DNA from: Stichopus chloronotus
Taxonomy: Eukaryota > Echinodermata > Holothuroidea > Aspidochirotida > Stichopodidae
Assembly (NCBI GenBank): GCA_021234535.1
Contig: CM037843.1
Location: forward strand, 18,631,911 to 18,695,910
Reading direction: 5' to 3'
DNA: 64,000 bases
The position numbers were made by a program, and so were the translations under genes. This document shows positions 24,501-36,500 of this stretch, one piece after another (positions within the stretch are counted from its first letter, which is position 1; every line of letters starts with the position of its first letter). The notes under the pieces were generated by a model, which had not been told where the DNA came from, made no database searches, and worked only from the letters and a program-made list of their open reading frames with translations.

Positions 24501-27500
24501 CAAGGTTTTCACATTTTGACCTCTGGTGACCTCAAATGACCTTTGACCTCCACCAAAAGCAATAGGGATCATCTACTTAATATGACCAACCCACACAGTA
24601 GGTATGACATCAGTCACAGTTACTCTTCTGCAGATACTGTGTTTACAAGCTTTCAAGTTTGACCTCCACTGACCTCAAATAACCTTTGACCGCCACCAAA
24701 AACAATAGGGATCATCTACTCAATATGACTAACCCACACACTAGGTATGACATCAGACACAGTTACCGTTCTTGAGATATCCTGTTTACAAGGTTTTCAC
24801 ATTTTGACCTCTGGTGACCTCAAATGACCTTTGAACTCCACTAAAAACAATAGGGATCATCTACTCAATATGAACAACCCACACACTAAGTATGACATCA
24901 GTCACAGCTACCGTTCTTGAGATATCGTGTTTACAAGGTGTTCACATTTTGACCTCTGGTGACCCCAAATGACCTTTGACCTCCACCAAAAACAATAGGG
25001 ATCATCTACTCAATACGACCAACCCACACACCAAGTACGACATCAGTCATGGTTACCCTTCTTGAGATATCGTGTTTACAAGAAGTGTCACATACACACA
25101 TACACACACACACAAACGACATCACCATCGCATAGATTCCTTCTGCCTTCGGCAAGGAATCAAAAATGAAAAAAGAGTGGTATCTTGGATACACAAAACC
25201 CTGTACAGCCTTAAAGCTGTCAAATAATAAAAACAAACTACAGTAGTGTAACCAGAATACACGAATGCATTGGAGTTTTGATGATTTCATTAGGAATCTG
25301 TCGTACTCCAAAGACGAAGATGGGTTGCATTCTAGAATTTTGTAATATTAAAATAATTTCTCATCTGGCCAATCAAGACAAAACAAACACTACATAAACA
25401 ATGGCATCTGCTGGCCTAGGATGATGACTAATAGGCATCATGAGTTAACATGCACACTAGCATATAAAATAAGAGACATGTCCAAGCTTCCTGTCAGGAG
25501 ATTCCATTTGTATATGCTTTACGTAAAGTGGATCCTGTTGGACAAACAGCAATTTAATGGCCTCAACAAAAAAATTTTGTACCCTATACACCTACATGGC
25601 ACATATGAGATCTTTTTTTTGTTGTTGTTGTTGTTGTTGTTTTTTCCTCCGTATATTTCATAAATCGGTGTTCAACAATAGTTGAAATTACAAATAGTGT
25701 TTTTGCCATATATACAATATTTACAAACATGGTAGACTTTTAAGCTTAAATTATTCAATAACTCTGATTCAGACATTCAAGAATGTAAAGAGTATATGCA
25801 GTACCCATATTACTGTGATTAAGGTGATGGAAGAAATGAAAGCAAGTATAGGAATACTGTTTGCAGAAATGTCATAATGCATCAAGAGAAACAAGTCTAC
25901 TGTTAACAAACGAGTAATTAAAAATTCTAGCGGAATAAATCTGGACAAACAGCAAAGGCAGACTGTAATTCAGTGTATTTTACTTTACGCTTCGTATTTC
26001 TTTTAATTCGAAGATTGTTGTATCGTTCTATGCTTAAGGCGAATTTGAATTTGAAGAAAAAATCGTTAACGCTTGGGTTGCGTTCACTTCTTTTACACTC
26101 GTAAACATAATACTTCAAATGAAAAATTAAAAAGTCGTATGGATGGCTAGGTCCTTTACTATAACCAAAGAATATATCAGTTTTTGAGAAGAAGAACTGT
26201 TTCCTTAAGAAACGCCATTCGACGTCTAAAATAAAATTCGCAACAATACTGCATTCCCAAAATAAATGTTCCAAGCTTTCTGTTTCGATAAAGCAAAAGG
26301 AGCAGAGATCAGACTCACATTTTCCCATAGATTTTAAAAGTTTGTTTGTGGCAATTAATCTGTGTAGGAATTTATATTGGAAATATTGAAGTTTGACTTC
26401 AGACACTGTATTAACTGGCCTAGTGAAAATCTTACGCCATTCCTTGTCTGTAAAAGTAATTAAATTATCCTGCCACTTTTTTCTCGATGTAGGTGTAACA
26501 GATACACAACTTAACTGGTGATTATATGTAAACTTACGGAGATATCGTTAAGTGCTCTATTAAAGAGATCATTGTGGGGATCAAAGTCGTCCATTCTAAC
26601 ACAACTAGACCTCTTCCATGATTGAGGGACAGCTAGAATTAATCCCCAATACAAAGTAAATGGAAATGACCCTGTTTGAAATTTATGCTTAAATTGTTCA
26701 AAAGTTAGCGGTACATTATTCTGGTAAAAAAAATCACTAACATAAGTAACATTTTTCTCTAAGAGATGTTTATGAAATACAGTGCCACCATTGATACGAA
26801 TAAAATTATTGTTCCAGTGCAGACCTTCCTCCTGGAGATATATCGTGTTTACAAAGTTTTTACAATCTGACCCCTGTTGATCTCAAATGACCTTTGACTA
26901 TGGAAACAAAAGGATTCTTGCACTCAGTGTGGTAAAAATACAGCTAATATCAAATGTAACATCTGTACCAGCTTCCGTCACGATTTATTTGCAAGATAGA
27001 CCATTCTTAACTTACTTGATCCAGATCTGAGACTCTTCTCCTTTGATCATTGCTTTAGTTTTCCTTGCTAATTTGTCATGCACACGGTGATAGCTTTAAA
27101 GTACAATAACTGATAGTTTTATAAAAAAAATGAAACCTACCAGTAAAAAACCAGCAGAGAAATTTCCTTGCTTTCATGATGTCCCTATCAGGTTACATGT
27201 GTCTTCTTAGATCTACCATGTGCACTTGCTGGATTTTGCACATGATTCAATGGTATCAACATACCTTGCTGGCATCATGTATCTTAGAGGAAGGGGGGTG
27301 GCAAGGTCCTCAATTACTGGCAGCATATGGCAAACTGCCGGCAGAAAAGCCTCCCTTGATTTAAGCCACACATACAATTCCCCTTATGATTCTTTCTTAT
27401 TTGTTTGGTTGATCAATAAGTAAGAAACAAAGTTGTTTCCCATGACATCTCTAGTAGTTCCAAGTTGAGATCACATGATGATTTTGTTTTGATTTCCCTT

Positions 27501-30500
27501 TGCGACCATCTATTCTAATAAAAAATTTCTCATTTTCCACTATCAATGATAATTTTGAATTTTAGTCTCACCTGTTCTGCTACACTCTTTGCCTTTCTCT
27601 CTTTCTTTTGTTTTAGTTTCCTTGCTTTATGCAATACATTCTGAAGTTCCTTTTCAGCATCATCTTCGATAGGTGGTCCCCAATCATCTTCCTGAACTTC
27701 TGGACCCTCAATTTTACCTGCAAACAGTGATGCAAATCACAATGGAAAGCACATTAATGTACCACCCTTGGGAAGGGAACATTTGTGTCAATGAGTTTTG
27801 TCAAAGATTGAACACTTTACAATATCACTTCCACTTGAAGGTCACAAGGTCTAAGTAAAGGCACATCACTGTACGATGAAAAGTTTGAACATGTTCTTAC
27901 GAATCTGTGAGAAATTTATTTGATGCATCTCTCTTAACATGACTACACCTTTTATTTGACTTTGACAAATTGTTATACAATTTCAGTTTCAAAGAACAAA
28001 GCAACTTCCATTGTTTCAATAAACTCAGTTCAAAATCTATCCATTTGACTGTTGAGTAATCTACTGAAGAGGGAAATCAAAGTTTTCTACACAAGAGGTG
28101 AAGAGAGGTTACAGACTTAAAATGGGTTGGCTTAATATTTCAGGAGTTAAAAAAGTATGTATTAAGTTTTGGTCAAATCTTTCCATGCTACATGAATGAA
28201 GATTACTAACTTTGATCTGCATTTGGCATGTCAACATCCATATCTGTTACTTCATTGTTTGTAGTTGCAGACCCTCTGGCTGCTGCCTCTTCCTCGTTGA
28301 TCTCGCCCTCCTCAACTTCTGACCTTCGTACCCTGATACAAAGAAAAGGATGGAAATAAAAGCTCTTACAAGGAATGGTCACTATTCTCGAAAACAGTTG
28401 AATGTAGAACGTGGACAGCTTAACCATTACTTTTTTGGTATACCCTGTATGTCATCAATGTTTTCATAAGATGACTCTTAAAAGACAAAAGAGGAGTCCA
28501 CGAAAAATTACCACCACCAAATTTACATCTCAAACCCTTGAGAATTTGTTCTTGGGATGAAGCAAAATACCTATTGTTCACTGTTAAGTTGAAACAGCCC
28601 TTGGTAAGTCAATGAAGGTTTACATTACATGAACTTAGCCAGGAGACTGACATAGTTGGATGGATGGATTTTACTTGTATTCTTGGAAAGAGAGTTCCTA
28701 CTGAAGATAAAAAATATCACCCTGTGAATCACTGTACTTTGATACCTTTGATTGCATCATGTACAGTAACAGGCAACATTCTAGGGCAAATAGAATGTTG
28801 GTCATCAATCATTATCATTTTCCATCATCATTATCATCATCATTATTCATATTACCATCCTTATCATTAATCTCATCATCATCATCCATCATTATTACCA
28901 TCATCATCGTCATTATCATCCTCACCTTTGTCCTCACCATTATCATCATCCATAATCATCTATTATCATTATCAATCATCATTATTTATTTATATTATCA
29001 TCCATATCATCATTATCATGCATCATAATCATCACCCACTGTCATCATTGTCATGCATCACCATCATCTGCATTATCTATCATCATCATCATCAACATCA
29101 CTAGTGACATCACCATAATCATCCTCCATCATCACTCTATCATCATTGTCATCATCATCATTGTCCATCACCATCATTAAATACCTGGATCCATGATCTT
29201 GTTTGCCCTTTGATTTACTCTGCATGGCAACCAGCTCGTCAACCAAGTTCTTTTTCTTGAGTCGTCTTTTCTTCTTTCTCGGTTTCTTGAATGAATCCAT
29301 TTCCTGTGCTGTGTAGAACTCAGATGCCAGAGTGAGAGGCCCAGACTCTAGGGTGATCTGTAAGATATGTGTTAGCAGGATTTTGATGATAACATTCTGA
29401 TTAAAAAGACCTAAAAGAGAATGAGTAGGTTAGTTTAAATTTGCAAAATATTGCCTGAGATTTACATTTGGCAAAAATGGCGAGAGGACAGACAGCACAG
29501 TACATTGAACTAATGAATAGGTCTAACACTGTATGTACAGGTATACCAGACTGGATATATTGCTTTGACTGTTGAAAGGGGAAAGTGGCAGGGGTTTGAC
29601 AAGGGTAAAACTTTAATACAAATATTACCAACATATGAATCAAAATCATTTTTGTTAAATTACTCATGTTTTTTATTCAAAGGTATCCTGTCTCCAAGTA
29701 CATATCAGTGTTGGGTTCCATCTGACGTTTTGGATTTTCTTCCCTTTAATAAACACTTAAGTTCAATCTCATAACTTTCAAGATTTGTATTTTCAGTCCA
29801 TGATATTCACAACAACTTAAAAGAGCTTCAGTAAATCAGTACTGCTTCAGTACTACACCTTCCCATTTCCTAAACGATGGGAAGGAAATACTTAAGATTT
29901 GATTTATGTCTTTACACGTGCCTACACAACAACTAGGGGGAAAAAAAATAACCGCAACCTATGTGATTTTGTTTTAAATCAGTTAGATTTATTGTCACTC
30001 TTCATATTAGTTTGCTAAGTTTTTTCTTCTTATCATTAGGTAGACTGATTGAGAATGTTCTTGTTTAGCTATTGCTAAAGGGATTAATCGATGGAAATTG
30101 ATAATTTACAATATTTTTCTCTCTTCATTGGTAAAAACAATGTCCCAATATCATGTTCAGTTAGTCAGTTACAAAGTTTTATAAGAGATAATTATGTCAA
30201 CATGGTACATTGCATAATGGGGTACTTGTTATGTCACCCAGATGCAACCACATGGATATCCTTTGTATTTCTTTACAATCTTGACTGTTGTGACAGAAAC
30301 ATTTCAATAGAGTTAGAGATGTGACCTTATTTTCCACAATATTAAGGAAATCTACAATACATCCAATCTGCATTTTCACTAGTGTTTAATTTCAAGCTTA
30401 AATGAGGGCTTCAAATCTCAAAGGAAAAAGACTTCTTGCGATAAGTTGTAACTGTTACATGGCATTTTGGTAACCTTGAGGCAACTGGAAATATTTCTTG

Positions 30501-33500
30501 ACCAAAGAAGTCTTTCTTCAAACAGTAATATCCTAAGTTAGGAACAAGATATTGTCATGGGGTTTAAAATCCCAGCAGTGGAAAATTATTCTCTTTATTA
30601 AAAATCCTCTTCAAATGTTGGTACAATATGCCTTTAACCTGATCATATGTCTGACTATATTTCTGTCATTGTACTGCAGTATTACAATACTGTAACTGCT
30701 TTCAGTACTGTGCACATTTATCACACATGTCTTCCCACTTCATAATACTCTACTTCACCCTTCTAACAAACATAACATGAGCTCATTCAAACAGTATCCC
30801 TTCCATAAGGTCCATGAATCAAGAAACTGTGATGAGAATGCACTGAAGGTATATCTGCACAGTAAGGCTCTTGAGTCAAAAAGACCACCAAAGTGAGAAA
30901 AGAACAATGCACATCTTGACAAAGTCACAACCATAGGATTGTTGTGACTTTTGAGCAGCTTTAGCGCAGGATTTTGAATGATTTGACCAATACAAAAATG
31001 GGAAAAACAAAAGGAAAATACAAAAACAGAACAATTGAAACAAGTCAGCAATTTGAGAGAATGCAAAGGACGTACAGCTTGTGCTCTGAGAGTTTCCTTA
31101 ATATCATCTGTCATTCTGTCTGCACTTGTGTCAACAGCTCCGTACTTGTCCAGGAGGAAAGACCTTTTCCTCTCTCCATCGATTTCTTCATCGTATTTGC
31201 TGAGAAGGGTTTTAGGTCTGATCTAAATGAGGGAACATCAGATGAAAGCATCTTGATAAACAAATATTTCAATAAGATTCTCGATTTTGCAGATATTCAT
31301 CTTGAAATGTATGCAGTATTCACAGGTAGTATACCCTCCTCCTGCCTAAAGTAATTGTTTTTAATGAAGTGGGTACCTGTTTTGTCCACTGAAATGCATA
31401 CATTACAATCTACAGTTGTACAACCCTAATGATGGTTATACTTTAACATTCATTTGCTTTTGTTTTTTTCACTTTCTTGTTTATCAGTTCACTGTTTCAT
31501 ATTCACACATCATCTCTTAAAGCAACTATGTGTGGGCCAAAAGTACAAACATTACAATTTCTTGTCCCAAATTTTAGTGTGTCTTTCAATTGCACCATTC
31601 AAACAATTTGGAAAAATGAATGGATTTTAGGGAGAAATGGCGCTAATTACGATGACACAGTAACTGACGGCTTTTTGATGAGTGCCTCTCTGGAGAGTAA
31701 TACTGGTAATGAATATTCAGTTGGTCCAACGAGATGATCACTGACAACATAATGTGGTGATCAGGGTTGTACTGTAGGTTATTTGTGACTATAGGGCTTT
31801 TGTGTTGCTAAATACTACGATTCCTGACACTGATCAATTTCTGACACTGATCAAGGAGCTATGACTTGAGTAGTATGCTTTGGATACACGATTGAGACCT
31901 GTACTGCTGCATATTCAACGAGCATATGCGTATATTCAGAACAGTTAATTTTTCAAATATAATTTCTATGTCGCACTGTTTCTATGCCATTTCTGTTGCT
32001 TTTCAAAGTAATTACTGTCATTTTTTTTATCATTCAATGATGTATTCCATCCATCAACAGCCCCTTGTGTACAGTACATTTAAAAAAAAAAGACAAACTA
32101 AAATTTATCCTTCTGGTTTCTCAATACATATGCAATCACTTTAAATCTATTAAACATAAGCAGTCAAAACATACTTTAGCTGAGTTTGCCTCAACTTCTG
32201 GCAATTCATACAACATCATTGAACTATAAACTTCATTTCCTGAGAACTGACCAAGTAAGACCCAAGAGAAATACCATACTTAATGCTTGATTTTTCCAGT
32301 TTCAAGGTGACTATTACAAGAAGGTTGTAATAAACTACTGTACTGCAGATTTAATTTGTGACTTAAAAAGAAAATACAATTTACAATAGCAAATGCCTTC
32401 ATACATAAAGAGTTATATCAAGCTGGTTGAAACAAAGTGAAGTAGCTACAAGAAAAACAAAAAAAAATCCAGATGCAGATCATGATGTGTCACATTTTTA
32501 CTACCCTAAGAGGTGTACTACCATGCATCACTGATGGACGATTGCATTAACTTTTCAAATGTTTGTTTCTCATTAATGCAACTGGATGGACTGGCGCCAC
32601 TGAGATTAGTCGGCTCACTCAGAGGCAGAGCTACAGGTGAATGGTCAGGAAACAAACCTCTAATCCTATGAGCACCAGCTATTTAAATTGTAAAATAAAT
32701 TGGCCACAATGACGCCACCCAAATTGAAAAAAAAAAGTGAAGGAAAAAGTGCTGCTCACCACGCCAAATTCATCTTCTTCAGTGTCATCATATGCAACAT
32801 ATCCTGGCATTTTCTTCTTTGCTTCGATGTTTTTCTTGGCTTTTTCAAAGTCTAACATATTGTAGTTGACAAGCACATCCCCTTCACTATCCAGAACATC
32901 TTTTAATGAAACAGTAAGACAAAGTGTAATGAGTTATGAAATAAAGTAAAACAAAACTGAACACATAAAGAAACTTCAATAGCAAAACAAACAGCACCAA
33001 TATACAATCCAACACTTAATACTGTATGTATTGGGTAATGATCTCAGATTTTCAAGAAGCACTTTTCTTTAATTTTGTTATAACTGATATGGAAATCAAT
33101 TTATTGGTACTCATTGTTCTCCACAGGAGTTGGAAGGCAAGGGTTAATGGGGAGGCTCACCCCAAGTGAAAATTGCTGTCTGATAAATAGCGGCTGGGCC
33201 TAAAAATGATCCCTACAAAAGTTGAAAGCAGACTACTGTAATCTAAAATGGCACAAAAATTATCCCTAAGTAGCACCATTTTGCATCACTCAGCATCTTG
33301 ATTATCAAAAGAATATCTGGTGGTGAGAGGGAGTGTTCCCCTCAAGTCCATCCAACGTCATCTCCTCTTGATTGTGTATGTGCTTCACGAGTGGTCAGCC
33401 CCTCTAGAGCTTGAATCTCCGTGGAGAACACTGGTACTGTAGTTGTAACAGCAGAGCAAACAAAACACTGCCATCAGAGAACAGATGGATGGTAATCAGA

Positions 33501-36500
33501 GCAAGATTGCTAATCCTTGAGAAAGATGGCAGACCTTGACTTGCAAATTTGCATATCATCTTAAAATGGGTTGCAAATTTTAAATACCCAACATGTGTGA
33601 TACCATGGCAACTTTCTCTTTCTCTCTTTTGAAACATATACTGTAGTTTAAATCTGCCAATCTGCTGGCGTCTACTGCAGGTCTAAAATTCAGACCCGGG
33701 TGCCCCACAATCGGTCAGGTAAACTGGTACCTGAAGTACAACTTACATTATGCTTATAACTTACATTATGCTATGAGTATGTTGTGAAGTTTTGCTATGG
33801 CATTTTGCTTTTGCACGTTCATGTACAGTATCTTATACCTACAGGTATAATGATGAAGTGGTCTGAGGTACGCATGCCGCAGCTGGTCACATGTACAATG
33901 TACATTAGTGAAACTATGGACCCAGGTAGCAATTTAAGACAAGGGACCCGACATCATCTGCCGGGTGCCTGAGTGCCCAGGTACCTGATGTGAACACGAT
34001 AACCTGGATGGCATTCAAGTCATAAGCATTCACCAAACGATGATCCTGTCACTTACCAACCTATGAGAGTTTCGACGATATGACATTCAAGCTGTGAAAA
34101 ACTTTAGGGCTGTTACACATGATCTTGAAGTACTGTACGTACAGAGGTTTCAAAAGAGATGAAAGATTCACGAAATGGGGATGTTTTTAGAGAGGTGGAA
34201 AAATACTGCCTGAGTAACTTTGGTTGGTCTCTCTGTTGTTAGGGTTTGGAAGTTCAATATTGATGGAAATTAAGGCAAGCAGACTTCTCACATTTTGAAA
34301 ACAAAACTGCACAAACGAAATTCACTATTGCACTTAACACAAAGACACGTTAGTCTTCACTGAGAAAGAAAAAATTAGAGAAAAAAATGAATTTTTGTTA
34401 ATATTTTGTGGACATAAGACAGGACTGCAGGATTGGTCATTTGTGGTGATTTTTCAAATGCTTCACAAAACATACATGGAGAGGAAGGAGCATTACACTT
34501 GTGGGGAAAATCAACAAAATAAAACGCATGGGGATTGGTACATTTCACATGCTCCATGTGAAAAGGTTAGAGAAATAGTATTACATTGACTCACTTGTAT
34601 CTTTGAGAGTAAGAATAACATTGCTTCCTTCACGAAAGTCTTTAGCATCATGCTCCACTTTCAGACCAGCCATGTCTTTTGCACTGTAAGCCTGCAAATC
34701 AGCAAAAGTTAAATAACAACACCTTTAGCAAGTGCAACAAGTGATTTCTGCCTGTTATGGTTCTCTAATGAGTACACACTATAGAGCTTGTACAAAACAA
34801 TGTAGTCACTATGATGTATAAAAACCTAAAAAAAAAAAATTCAAGTTTTGTTCAGGTTGTAAACGTTACACTGCAAACTGCATCCTTTGGCCAAAATGTT
34901 ATCTCAAGGGCATATTTCTCATTTTGTTTTTCTTCGTTTTTGATGAACACTTCAAAATACTGCATGATTTAATTTTCATTTTTAAATGGAAGAATACAGT
35001 ACTTCCATGTTCCTGAACACTTATAAACTTAGGGAAGCCATCCAAACTCATTTGCACGGGTCTGCTCAAAAGCAGACTACCTCCAGAATCCATGAATATG
35101 TCTACTAACGTCATTCGCACAGCTACGAAGTTTCCCACAGTTTAACACAACTTTAGCTTGGATATGTTGAAGGGCAAGTTTATCCAACCATTCTGGTGAA
35201 ACTTCGATTCAGTTCCCATGTGTGTTTCTCAAGATGCCACCAATTGAAATTACCCCCTTTTCTACCAACTGTGAACTTGAGGCAAGCAGGAGTGACATCA
35301 TCTCCTCAAATGGCTGAAGAGACTTTTGTTTTCTTTACTGTATTATTGAATTTACTATTTCGACCTTGGAATCAATAGGTGGTTAGCTTAGGTAGTGGTT
35401 ATGTGAAGGATGCAAAACTCTTATTCCCCTCATACATTCACATTATGATAGCACTAGATATTGAAGTATTAAATTTGGTGTAAAAATTATAGAAAAAACA
35501 TAAAATGCGTTATCAATGTGGGGAGATGACATCACTCCCGCTTGCTTCAAGTCAACTGTTGGTAACAAATGTGTCAACTTCAACTGCTCATATCTCTGGA
35601 ACCACACATGGGAATTGAATGGAAGTTTCACTGTAATGGTCAGATTAACTTTCTTTTCAACATATCAAAGCTATATTTGTGGCTAGGCCATCCTTTTAAT
35701 AAGTCTCCCAAGTTCTAACCCATTGTGCCCAGTTTATGACCTCACAATAGCAAGTCTAGCCCTGAATGGATCTCCTTGGAGCCCCTGTTCAACGAAGAAA
35801 TCATCTTCACAAATTGACAAAAGCACACACACGATGTATCAAACAGAGACAAACATCAGCCAATCCTAGAAGCTGATTATCTCTGGACTGGATGTGTTAT
35901 GGATGACTTTTGTGAATAAACTTTTCAGTTACACCAGAAATGTTTTAAAATATTTTGCATGGTTCAGCTTTATAAAGGAAAATATATTTTCCTGATACAA
36001 AATGCCGGTGATTGTGACACCACCTGTAAGAAGCGCTACAGTGGCTCACAAGTATGTATGTAGGATTACTGTAGCGTGCATTGCTGCAACGCGTTAGGCT
36101 ATCGAGACAGAACAAGCAAAGTGGTTGATAATAGGCCTAATATGAAGCACCCCGTGGCAATAATACAAGGCTCACTGATTATTTACTCCCTTCAAATGGA
36201 GACAATTTCTTAAAATATCGAAGAGCATCATGCATTTTACTTTGTTATGTCACTTTGGGAGAAATGTTCTCATTTATTATGTCACGGTCACAGTCGGAGT
36301 TGCCTTTCACTGTCTTGTAATAAACCATTAACAACAAAGAAGCTCATTTTACTGCATACAAGCTAATGCCAAACTAAACAGAAGAAATAAACAAGAGCCC
36401 AAGGGCACTCTGGTTTCTTGCACAGATGGAGAGTATCATGTAAATTATGAAGTAAAAGGAAGCATATTGCATTATTTTGTACAATAGCTCATATGGCCTA

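Noticed and set aside
27000..27080. Possible extra SART1 exon between exons 11 and 12
   Set aside because: Exons 11 and 12 already join in phase and match the family without a gap; this segment has no SART1 resemblance.
28759..29028. Plus frame rich in His/Ile/Ser
   Set aside because: Translation of the ATC repeat.
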